Assembly: GCF_025947225.1 (NCBI RefSeq)
Contig: NZ_CP110005.1
Span: forward strand, 682,001-746,000
DNA: 64,000 bases
Reading direction: 5' to 3'
From: Flavobacterium sp. N2270
GTDB taxonomy: Bacteria; Bacteroidota; Bacteroidia; Flavobacteriales; Flavobacteriaceae
Below are positions 45,201-51,643 of the stretch, piece by piece. The first letter of the stretch is position 1; each line of letters opens with the position of its first letter. A model generated the notes under the pieces. That model worked only from the letters and a program-made list of their open reading frames with translations, was not told the origin of the DNA and made no database searches. A program made the position numbers and the translations under genes.

Positions 45201-45571
45201 AATAATTCTGATGGATTATCTTGATTCGCAAGTTGAAGGAAATTTAAAAGTTTGTCTTTTACTTCGGTAAAATGTGTTCCTATTATTTGCGATGCATCAA
45301 AATAATTTAATCCTTTTTGAAGTTTTACCAATTTAAATATTGGAAAAAGAATAAATCGGAAAAGCAAAAACAATTCGAAAAGGATAAAAATTCCGAAAAG
45401 AAAACTTCTACCAAACGTTGAAAGCCAAAGAAAATGCTCGGCTAAAAGCGTAGCAATAAAATACAACAAACCTATTCCTAAAAAAAGAATGCTTCCTTTT
45501 ATAAGTTCGTTATAGTAAAACTTCTTAATGAAGTCTTCTAACTTGTTGTAAATTGTGTTCTTAGCTTCCAA
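42278..45571 (-). CDS. DUF4175 family membrane protein, 1097 residues, with very long coiled coil
   Basis: The start is TTG at 45571 (product EAKNTIYNKLEDFIKKFYY), with no ATG in frame upstream or near it. Two or three transmembrane helices occur in the first 165 residues (SILFLGIGLLYFIATLLAEHFL, SFLFGIFILFELFLLF, LIAPIVLIFLFIF). A beta-rich middle follows. Then comes a charged coiled coil from about residue 500 to 760, and a Gly/Lys/Glu-rich tail (MKPGEKEGQGKKPGEKGKEG). It matches DUF4175, a Bacteroidota family. Function is unknown. Confidence 0.87.
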   Translation of the reverse strand: MEAKNTIYNKLEDFIKKFYYNELIKGSILFLGIGLLYFIATLLAEHFLWLSTFGRSFLFGIFILFELFLLFRFILFPIFKLVKLQKGLNYFDASQIIGTHFTEVKDKLLNFLQLANQDNPSELLLASIDQKANTLQPVPFSNAINYSKNKKFLPYLIAPIVLIFLFIFSGNLTILSNSFDRVVHFTKQYESPAPFKFVVLNKELNVKQNQNFTLQVSTVGKIAPENISVIINDASYFLEEVKPGLFQYTFENVNKNIAFSLEANDVSSQNYTLNVIDVPSIQSFKMILNFPKYLNRKQEIVSGLGNAIVPEGTVVNWQIQTASTSRIDFVTQQTASFNKNENTFSLQRKINSNLDYAIVTSNKTIKNYEKLEYQITVSKDQFPTITTQLAPDSLKLKSKIIVGQVADDFGLSKLYVVYYPKGNASQTKKGVLPIKNGTVDQFIYSFPNGLSLDKGLEYEYYFEVFDNDAVNGLKSSKSSVYLHYELTNSQKEDKQLKEQQENINSLEKSLKNQDKQFSEMDKLEKLNKEKSQLDFKDQKKIDQFLEKQKKQDEMMKEFSKNLSKNLEEFKSTDKEKEELIRRLEETQKQSERNEKLLKELEELSKKLQKEELFEKADKLKQNSKNQSKNLEQLVELTKRFYVEKKAEQIADKLNELAKKENKLSDDKQNNTSEKQAEIYKEFKELSKELEELNKQNEELKSPLEIPDTKAEEKSVEEDLNKAKEKLDNKNLDGAKPKQKSAAKKMEEMSQSMSASMQGAEMEQMEEDAKALRQILDNLLTFSFDEETLITTTKETQSRSLQFNRILKKQQELKNQFKHIDDSLFAVSLRNPMISEIVLNEIGEIHYNLDKTLETLADNNIQKGASHQQYVLSSANKLADFLSNVQNQMQMQMSGQGQGKPKKGKGSGMQLPDIIKKQEGLGEKMKDGMKPGEKEGQGKKPGEKGKEGESGKGSEEGENGSVGNAGKVLEILKEQQQLREALQNELNKQGMSGVGQSALDKMKEIEKQLINKGFKNETLQKMLNLKHELLKLEKAIQQQGEDTKRKSNTNKDDFNGTTTPISEELKEYLNSIEILNRQSLPLQPNFNNKVQHYFKHND

Positions 45572-45665
45572 AATGTAGATAACTTGTTAATAACTGATAA
45601 AAATACGATATAAAAAGTAATTAGTCAAAAGTAATTAGTGATTAGCAAAACAATACATCAAATTG

Positions 45666-45673
45666 TATCTTTG
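45666..45673 (+). promoter_or_regulatory. -7 element for gltX
   Basis: TATCTTTG matches TAnnTTTG exactly, 18 nt before the ATG at 45692. This supports that start over the in-frame ATG at 45638, which lies upstream of it. Confidence 0.6.
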
Positions 45674-45691
45674 CATCAAATTTCAAGAAAA

Positions 45692-47206
45692 ATGTCAAAA
45701 CCAGTAAGAGTACGATTTGCTCCAAGTCCGACAGGACCTTTACATATAGGTGGTGTAAGAACTGCTTTATTCAATTACTTATTTGCTAAGAAAAATAACG
45801 GGACTTTTTATTTACGAATAGAAGATACCGATCAAACACGTTTTGTTCCAGGTGCTGAAGCTTATATTTTTGAAGCATTAGAATGGTTAGGAATTGCTCC
45901 TGATGAAACGATAGGAAAGAATGAAAAATTTGGACCTTACAAACAAAGCGAACGTAAAGAAATGTATAAGCAATATGCAGACCAACTGATAAAATCGGGG
46001 TGGGCCTATTATGCATTTGATACACCAGAAGCTTTAGATGCTTTACGAAAAGAGAAAGAAGCAAATAAAGAAACGTTTATTTACAACCATACCATTAGAG
46101 AGCAATTAGACAATTCATTAACTGTTTCACGTGAAAAAGTGAAGGAACGAATTGCTAATGGAGAACATTATGTAGTGCGTTTTAAAACACCAACAAATGA
46201 AATTTTAGAATTAAAAGATATTATTAGAGGTGATGTTAAGTTTGATACCAATCTTTTAGACGATAAAGTTTTGTTTAAAAGTGACGGAATGCCAACCTAT
46301 CATTTAGCGAATATTGTGGACGACCATTTAATGGAAACTTCGCATGTTATTCGTGGTGAAGAATGGTTGCCATCAATGCCTTTACATGTTTTATTGTACA
46401 GAGCTTTTGGTTGGGATGCACCTGAATTTGCACATTTACCGTTAATTTTAAAACCAATTGGAAACGGAAAACTTTCTAAACGTGATGGTGATAAATTAGG
46501 CTTCCCAGTATTTCCACTAGAATGGCAAACAGAAGAAGGAACTTCAATGGGTTATAGAGAAAACGGATTTTTCCCAGAAGCGGTTGTGAACTTTCTAGCA
46601 TTATTAGGTTGGAACGATGGAACTGAACAAGAATTATTTTCACTAGAAGAATTGGTTGCAAAATTTGATTTAAATAGAGTAAATAAATCGGGTGCGAAGT
46701 TTGACCCTGAGAAAAACAAATGGTTCAATCACCAATATTTAATTACAAAAGAAGATGCTGAATTAGCAGAATTATTTAAAGTTGAATTGGATAAAAAGTG
46801 CTTCGACAAGCTCAGCATGACGGATGAACAAATAACAAAAATAGTTGGATTAGTAAAAGAAAGAGCAAATTTTGTAACGGATTTATACGATTTAGCTGAT
46901 TACTTTTTTGTGGCTCCAACAAGTTATGATGAAAAAGCAGCTAAAAATTGGAAAGAAGAAACGCCAGCTTTAATGCAACAAGTAATTGCTGAATTGAATA
47001 AAATAGAAGATTTTACTTCATTAAACATTGAAACGCTTTTAAAAGAGTGGATGACAACCAATGAAATAGGAATGGGTAAAGTAATGCAACCGCTACGATT
47101 AAGCTTAGTAGGCGCTTTAAAAGGACCGCATTTATTTGATATCATTGAAATGATAGGAAAAGAAGAAAGTATAAAACGAATTGAAAAAGCAATTGCTAGT
47201 TTATAA
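45692..47206 (+). CDS. gltX: Glutamate--tRNA ligase
   Basis: The enzyme charges tRNA-Glu. The product is 504 residues from ATG 45692 (MSKPVRVRFAPSPTGPLHIGGVRTA), with the HIGH motif as HIGG. It also has KLSKRDGDKLGFP, the KMSKS-type loop, near residue 263. The C-terminal anticodon-binding domain ends LKGPHLFDIIEMIGKEESIKRIEKAIASL. A short stretch near residue 370 (KKCFDKLSMTDE) is encoded by a dispersed-repeat-like sequence (46799-46823). A parS-like palindrome is at 46133-46148. Confidence 0.96.
   Translation: MSKPVRVRFAPSPTGPLHIGGVRTALFNYLFAKKNNGTFYLRIEDTDQTRFVPGAEAYIFEALEWLGIAPDETIGKNEKFGPYKQSERKEMYKQYADQLIKSGWAYYAFDTPEALDALRKEKEANKETFIYNHTIREQLDNSLTVSREKVKERIANGEHYVVRFKTPTNEILELKDIIRGDVKFDTNLLDDKVLFKSDGMPTYHLANIVDDHLMETSHVIRGEEWLPSMPLHVLLYRAFGWDAPEFAHLPLILKPIGNGKLSKRDGDKLGFPVFPLEWQTEEGTSMGYRENGFFPEAVVNFLALLGWNDGTEQELFSLEELVAKFDLNRVNKSGAKFDPEKNKWFNHQYLITKEDAELAELFKVELDKKCFDKLSMTDEQITKIVGLVKERANFVTDLYDLADYFFVAPTSYDEKAAKNWKEETPALMQQVIAELNKIEDFTSLNIETLLKEWMTTNEIGMGKVMQPLRLSLVGALKGPHLFDIIEMIGKEESIKRIEKAIASL
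46133..46148. promoter_or_regulatory. Weak parS-like site inside gltX
   Basis: TGTTTCACGTGAAAAA matches parS consensus at 15 of 16 positions. Its position in coding sequence makes function uncertain. Confidence 0.4.
46799..46823 (+). repeat. Dispersed-repeat segment within gltX
   Basis: CTTCGACAAGCTCAGCATG (46801-46819), with flanking TG and ACGG, matches a widespread non-coding repeat motif in Bacteroidota genomes. Here it is read in frame as CFDKLSMTD, lengthening the domain by a few residues relative to what is expected. Confidence 0.65.
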
Positions 47207-47210
47207 AAGA

Positions 47211-47238
47211 AAAGCCCTGAAAATTCAGGGCTTTTTTG
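47211..47238 (+). terminator. Terminator after gltX
   Basis: AAAGCCCTGA (47211-47220) pairs with TCAGGGCTTT (47225-47234) around AAAT. It also serves the convergent minus-strand gene. An identical hairpin lies at 51613-51636. Confidence 0.9.
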
Positions 47239-47253
47239 TTAAAATATATTTTC

Positions 47254-47904
47254 TTATAAATAAATCGTTAATTGTCCGCTGATTAAGCCTAAGTGACCTT
47301 TAAACTTTTCACCTGATAATTTAACCTTATCGTTGTTTTTTAAATTTCCAAACATGTTTGTTAACCCATATTGGTAACCAATTCTTGCTCTAAAGTTTTT
47401 AACTCCGGCGTTTAAACCAACATAAAAATTAGCATTAAACTTAGAAACATCTAAAATATCTTTAGCAACTAAAGTAGGTTGATCTAATAAAATATTTGTC
47501 TCTTTATCCTTATCCACACCAAGTTTACCGTTTACTTGTAAAACAGGACCAAACTCTAAATTAAGATGGTTTTCAGATAATACATAACTTGGTAAAATAT
47601 AAATTTGTACAGCAGAAAGTTTAAAACTTAAATCTTCAGTTCCTGAAGTTCCGAGAGTTGGAATAGAAAAATTACTTTCGGTAAAAAACATACCAAAACT
47701 CATTTGCCAATCGTTATAATAATTTCCTCTTACACTAAAACCACCTATCCAACCCATTTCAGGGTTAACAGAAAAATTATCTGTATAAATATTCATTTGG
47801 GTTAAACCTGCACCAATACCTATTCTATTACTGTCTTTAAAACCTCTTTGAGCACTCACAGAGAATGTTAAAAAAGTAACTAATACTACTAAAATCTTAT
47901 TCAT
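47254..47904 (-). CDS. Outer-membrane beta-barrel (porin-like) protein
   Basis: The product is 216 residues from ATG 47904, the start of signal peptide MNKILVVLVTFLTFSVSAQ; an ATG at 47925 lies inside the promoter. The mature protein consists of beta-strands (GIGAGLTQMNIYTDNFSVNPEMGWIGGFSVRGNYY), with a C-terminal strand LISGQLTIYL. It is in the small outer-membrane beta-barrel group. Function is unknown. Confidence 0.82.
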   Translation of the reverse strand: MNKILVVLVTFLTFSVSAQRGFKDSNRIGIGAGLTQMNIYTDNFSVNPEMGWIGGFSVRGNYYNDWQMSFGMFFTESNFSIPTLGTSGTEDLSFKLSAVQIYILPSYVLSENHLNLEFGPVLQVNGKLGVDKDKETNILLDQPTLVAKDILDVSKFNANFYVGLNAGVKNFRARIGYQYGLTNMFGNLKNNDKVKLSGEKFKGHLGLISGQLTIYL

Positions 47905-47922
47905 AATGTTATGTTTGGGTGG

Positions 47923-47930
47923 CAAAAGTA
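47923..47930 (-). promoter_or_regulatory. -7 element for the porin-like gene
   Basis: On the minus strand TACTTTTG matches TAnnTTTG, 18 nt before ATG 47904. It overlaps the upstream in-frame ATG at 47925, so that start cannot be used from this promoter. Confidence 0.5.
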
Positions 47931-48003
47931 AGTTTATTATTTAAAAGATGTAACTTTTCTCTTAAAAAAGCGTATAATAGTTATAACCAATTAAACTTAT
48001 ATT

Positions 48004-48981
48004 ATGTTTTTACCCATTATTTTAGTTTTAGGATTGTTTTTACTTTTTGCATCCTTTTTTACAGTAAAACAACAAACAGCTGCTATTATTGAGCGTTTTG
48101 GAAAATATGCCAGTACAAGAACTTCTGGACTACAGTTAAAAATCCCGGTCGTAGATAGAATTGCAGGAAAAGTAAACCTAAGAATTCAACAGTTAGATGT
48201 TATCATTGAAACAAAAACAAAAGATAACGTATTCGTTAAATTGAAAGTATCTGTTCAATTTAAAGTATTACAAGAAAAAGTATATGAAGCTTTTTATAAA
48301 TTAGAATATCCGCACGATCAAATTACATCGTATGTATTTGATGTTGTACGTGCCGAAGTTCCAAAATTAAAATTAGATGATGTTTTCGAAAGAAAAGACG
48401 ATATTGCGGTTGCAGTAAAACGTGAATTAAACGAGGCAATGTCTACTTACGGTTACGATATCATCAATACCTTAATTACAGATATTGACCCGGATATTCA
48501 AGTTAAAAATGCAATGAACCGTATTAATGCCGCTGATCGTGAAAAAACAGCTGCAGAATATGAAGCAGAAGCAGGAAGAATTAGAATTGTAGCAAAAGCG
48601 AAAGCAGAAGCAGAAAGCAAAAGATTACAAGGACAAGGTATTGCAGACCAACGTAGAGAAATTGCACGTGGACTTGTAGAAAGTGTTGATGTATTGAATA
48701 GAGTAGGTATTAACTCACAAGAAGCTTCGGCATTAATTGTAGTTACACAACATTACGATACGTTACAAGCAATTGGTGCTGATACTAATTCTAACTTAAT
48801 TTTATTACCTAATTCACCTCAAGCGGGTAGCGAAATGTTAAATAACATGGTTGCTAGTTTTACAGCAAGTAATCAGGTTGGGGAAGCTATGAAAAAAGCA
48901 AATAGTAATAAAAGAGTAGGAACTGGTAAAAAAGATATTTTTGGAGGAAGCACAGAAGTAGAGCCAGAAAATGAAGAATAA
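48004..48981 (+). CDS. SPFH domain (stomatin/prohibitin family) protein
   Basis: The 325-residue protein has one N-terminal transmembrane helix (FLPIILVLGLFLLFASFFTV). An SPFH/Band-7 domain follows (QQTAAIIERFGKYASTRTSGLQLKIPVVDRIAGKVNLRIQQLDV), then an Ala/Glu-rich coiled coil (AADREKTAAEYEAEAGRIRIVAKAKAEAESKRLQG). It belongs to the paraslipin/QmcA type that scaffolds membrane microdomains. No NfeD-type partner is adjacent. It has its own terminator. Confidence 0.92.
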   Translation: MFLPIILVLGLFLLFASFFTVKQQTAAIIERFGKYASTRTSGLQLKIPVVDRIAGKVNLRIQQLDVIIETKTKDNVFVKLKVSVQFKVLQEKVYEAFYKLEYPHDQITSYVFDVVRAEVPKLKLDDVFERKDDIAVAVKRELNEAMSTYGYDIINTLITDIDPDIQVKNAMNRINAADREKTAAEYEAEAGRIRIVAKAKAEAESKRLQGQGIADQRREIARGLVESVDVLNRVGINSQEASALIVVTQHYDTLQAIGADTNSNLILLPNSPQAGSEMLNNMVASFTASNQVGEAMKKANSNKRVGTGKKDIFGGSTEVEPENEE

Positions 48982-49007
48982 TATTTCTTAACCAACAAAT
49001 AAACCTT

Positions 49008-49040
49008 AAAGCCATCAATTTTTTAATTGGTGGCTTTTTT
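49008..49040 (+). terminator. Terminator after the SPFH gene
   Basis: AAAGCCATCAATT (49008-49020) pairs with AATTGGTGGCTTT (49025-49037), with one G-T pair, and is followed by T residues. Confidence 0.85.
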
Positions 49041-49093
49041 TAAACCAAACGTAAGCGTATTTTTTAAATGTAATTCCTGCTGTTCGTTTCAAT

Positions 49094-49119
49094 TTGTCAT
49101 TGCGAGAAACGAAGCAATC
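49094..49119. repeat. Dispersed repeat fragment
   Basis: This 26-nt stretch, containing TCATTGCGAGAAACGAAGCA, is a common intergenic repeat motif in Bacteroidota. It has the same GTCAT-n-GAG ... GAAGCA plan as the segments in gltX and at 35735. Confidence 0.6.
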
Positions 49120-49135
49120 AAAAAAGTAAATATTA

Positions 49136-49231
49136 TTACGCAATAACAAGATTTTCACTTCCATCAGGGTTAGATGTCAAACTTAAGGTGTTTTTTTCTT
49201 CAAACTTAAAATAAAGCTTTTTCTGACAACT
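49136..49231 (-). pseudogene. Probable remnant of a coding sequence C-terminus
   Basis: On the minus strand a frame without a start reads SCQKKLYFKFEEKNTLSL, then TSNPDGSENLVIA and a stop at 49136-49138. The composition is protein-like and differs from the surrounding A/T-rich spacer. No family was recognised. It could be a decayed gene end, but chance cannot be excluded. Confidence 0.3.
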
Positions 49232-49406
49232 TTATTTACTAAAATATAAAATCATATTACCTAAATTTAAAAATGGACTAAAATCTAAATATGAAAGCTG
49301 TTTTTAAAAGTTTAAATTTATTAAAAAATATTAATTGATAGTTTTTCATAATAATAGATAATACTAATATGAAATAAATAATCGATAATAATAATTGATA
49401 AATAAA

Positions 49407-49438
49407 AAACGTGTCAAGTTTAAAAACCAGACACGTTT
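49407..49438 (-). terminator. Terminator after glnS
   Basis: AAACGTGTC (49407-49415) pairs with GACACGTTT (49430-49438) around a 14-nt loop. On the minus strand the 3' arm is followed by further T residues. Confidence 0.85.
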
Positions 49439-49486
49439 ATAATTTGATTAATGATGCTCAAATTAATTCAGTAAAACAAAATAGTT

Positions 49487-51169
49487 TTATCGAGAACTAA
49501 CTTTTGCCCAAGTATCTCTTAATCCAACTGTTTTGTTAAAAACTAATTTTTCAGCAGATGAATCATTATCTACACAAAAATAACCTAAACGTTGAAATTG
49601 AAAATGATCTAGTTCTTTTGCTGTTTGTAAACTTGGTTCTACATAACCAGTAATTACTTCTAGAGAATTTGGATTGATAAATTCTTTAAAGTCTACATCT
49701 TTATTTCCATCTGGGTTTTCAGTAGTAAATAATCTATCATAAAGTCTTACTTCTGCCTCAACTGCATGTTTTACGGAAACCCAATGAATAGTTCCTTTTA
49801 CTTTACGTTGACTTGCTTCTGTACCACTTCCTGACTTAGTATCTACGTCATATGTACAGTGAATTTCAGTAATATTGCCTTCAGCATCTTTTACAACTGA
49901 TTCACCTTTAATGAAATACGCATTTTTTAAACGAACTTCTGTTCCTAAAGTCAATCTGAAAAATTTCTTATGTGCTTCTTCCTGGAAATCTTCTCTTTCG
50001 ATATATAATTCTCTAGAAAAAGGCAATTGACGATAAGTCATTACTTCATCTTCTGGATTGTTTTCTGCTTCTAACCATTCTTCTTGACCTTCTGGATAAT
50101 TAGTAATTACTAATTTAACCGGATTTAAAACTGCCATTACACGAGGAGCAACTTTGTTTAAATCTTCACGAATACAAAAATCTAATAATGAAACATCTAT
50201 TAAATTATCACGTTTTGCAATACCAATAGTCTTTGCAAAATTACGAATAGCAGTTGAAGTAATTCCTCTTCTGCGCATACCAGAAATGGTGCTCATACGA
50301 GGATCATCCCAGCCTGAAACATGCTTTTCTTCCACTAATTGTGCTAATTTTCTTTTAGAAACAACAGTATGTGAAAGATTTCTACGAGCAAATTCACGTT
50401 GTTTTGGTCTTACTTTGGTTTCATCATAAATTTGATTTAAAAACCAATCGTATAATTCTCTATGTGGTAAAAATTCTAATGTACAAAAAGAATGCGAAAC
50501 TTGTTCTAAATAATCACTTTCACCATGGGCCCAGTCATACATTGGATAAATACACCAATCGTTTCCTGTTCTATGGTGATGTGCATGCATAATTCTATAA
50601 ATAATAGGATCACGCATTAACATATTGGTTGCACCCATACTTATTTTGGCACGTAAAACATGAGCTCCTTTTTCAAACTCACCCTTTTTCATGCGCTCAA
50701 ACAAATCTAAATTTTCTTCAACAGAACGATTTCTATAAGGAGAATCGGTACCTTTTTGAGTTGGAGTTCCTTTAAGAATTGCCATTTCTTCAGCAGAAAT
50801 ACTATCTACATAAGCTTTGTCATTTTTAATTAACTCAACAGCCCAATCGTATAATTGTTGAAAATAATCAGATGCATAACATTCTTTATCCCAAGAAAAA
50901 CCAAGCCATTCTACATCTTTTTTAATAGAATCTACAAATTCTTGTTCTTCTTTAGATGGATTAGTATCGTCAAAACGTAAATTTACAGGGGCATCATAAT
51001 CGATTCCTAGTCCAAAATTTAAGCAAATTGCACTTGCATGACCTAAATGTAAATATCCATTTGGTTCAGGCGGAAAACGGAAACGTAATTTATCTTTTGA
51101 CAAACCATTTTTTAAATCTTCTTCAATGATTTGTTCTATAAAATTCAATGATTTTTCTTCAGTTGACAT
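49487..51169 (-). CDS. glnS: Glutamine--tRNA ligase
   Basis: The enzyme charges tRNA-Gln directly. The product is 560 residues from ATG 51169 (MSTEEKSLNFIEQIIEEDL). An in-frame ATG at 51190 lies inside the -7 element. It has the class I HIGH motif (PPEPNGYLHLGHASAICLNFG near residue 36), VVSKRKL as the KMSKS loop, and DDPRMSTISGMRRRGI. The C-terminal beta-barrel is typical (FKEFINPNSLEVITGYVEPSL). This enzyme is distinct from GltX, also in the window, so the organism charges Gln directly. Confidence 0.97.
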   Translation of the reverse strand: MSTEEKSLNFIEQIIEEDLKNGLSKDKLRFRFPPEPNGYLHLGHASAICLNFGLGIDYDAPVNLRFDDTNPSKEEQEFVDSIKKDVEWLGFSWDKECYASDYFQQLYDWAVELIKNDKAYVDSISAEEMAILKGTPTQKGTDSPYRNRSVEENLDLFERMKKGEFEKGAHVLRAKISMGATNMLMRDPIIYRIMHAHHHRTGNDWCIYPMYDWAHGESDYLEQVSHSFCTLEFLPHRELYDWFLNQIYDETKVRPKQREFARRNLSHTVVSKRKLAQLVEEKHVSGWDDPRMSTISGMRRRGITSTAIRNFAKTIGIAKRDNLIDVSLLDFCIREDLNKVAPRVMAVLNPVKLVITNYPEGQEEWLEAENNPEDEVMTYRQLPFSRELYIEREDFQEEAHKKFFRLTLGTEVRLKNAYFIKGESVVKDAEGNITEIHCTYDVDTKSGSGTEASQRKVKGTIHWVSVKHAVEAEVRLYDRLFTTENPDGNKDVDFKEFINPNSLEVITGYVEPSLQTAKELDHFQFQRLGYFCVDNDSSAEKLVFNKTVGLRDTWAKVSSR

Positions 51170-51187
51170 AAGAATTATTAATTTTGA

Positions 51188-51195
51188 CAAAGATA
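51188..51195 (-). promoter_or_regulatory. -7 element for glnS
   Basis: On the minus strand TATCTTTG matches TAnnTTTG, 18 nt before ATG 51169. It supports that start. Confidence 0.55.
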
Positions 51196-51202
51196 AAAAA
51201 AA

Positions 51203-51230
51203 GGTTATAGGTTATAGGTTTTAGGTTATA
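51203..51230. repeat. Tandem heptamer repeat between glnS and folB
   Basis: Four 7-nt units of GGTTATA, the third reading GGTTTTA, lie between two divergent genes and next to the glnS promoter. They could bind a protein or be slippage-prone. Confidence 0.6.
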
Positions 51231-51250
51231 AACTTTTTAAAGTAAAAAAT

Positions 51251-51607
51251 ATGGGAACAATAAAATTAAAAAACATTCGTACTTATTCTTATCATGGTTG
51301 TTTAATAGAAGAAGGAAAAATAGGTAGTGATTATAAAGTGGATTTAGAAGTTAAAACCAACTTAAAACCATCTGCAGAAACAGACGATTTACACGATACG
51401 GTAGATTATGTTTTACTAAATAAAATTGTGGTTACAGAAATGGCTGTTCGTTCGCATTTACTAGAACATGTTGCAAAAAGGATAATCGATAGAGTACTTA
51501 AAGAAAGTAAAACGGTAACTAAAGTTAAAGTTGCTGTTTCGAAAATAAATCCTCCTATTGGTGGTGATGTTGAAATGGTTACAATTGAAATGAAAGAAAG
51601 TAGATAA
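51251..51607 (+). CDS. folB: Dihydroneopterin aldolase
   Basis: FolB acts in folate synthesis, cleaving dihydroneopterin. The 118-residue product is standard. It begins MGTIKLKNIRTYSYHGCLIEEGKIGSDY and contains HDTVDYVLLNKIV, HLLEHVAKRII and AVSKINPPIGG. Tyr and Glu of YHGCLIEE are the usual active-site region. It is a single gene divergent from glnS and terminated at 51613-51636. Confidence 0.95.
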   Translation: MGTIKLKNIRTYSYHGCLIEEGKIGSDYKVDLEVKTNLKPSAETDDLHDTVDYVLLNKIVVTEMAVRSHLLEHVAKRIIDRVLKESKTVTKVKVAVSKINPPIGGDVEMVTIEMKESR

Positions 51608-51612
51608 TTAAA

Positions 51613-51640
51613 AAAGCCCTGAAAATTCAGGGCTTTTTTT
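51613..51640. terminator. Terminator between folB and the sulfatase-like gene
   Basis: AAAGCCCTGA and TCAGGGCTTT (51613-51622, 51627-51636) form a hairpin identical in sequence to the gltX terminator. It has T-runs on both sides, so it can serve folB and the convergent gene ending at 51644. Confidence 0.9.
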
Positions 51641-51643
51641 AAT

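Larger units (their letters stand above)
49041..49406. other. Non-coding gap between the SPFH and glnS genes
   Basis: Besides the two terminators that flank it, this stretch holds the repeat at 49094-49119 and an open frame without a start on the minus strand (49136-49231). The remainder (49240-49400) is A/T-rich, with repeated GATAATA and TTGATA words. No gene with a start codon is supported. Confidence 0.5.
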
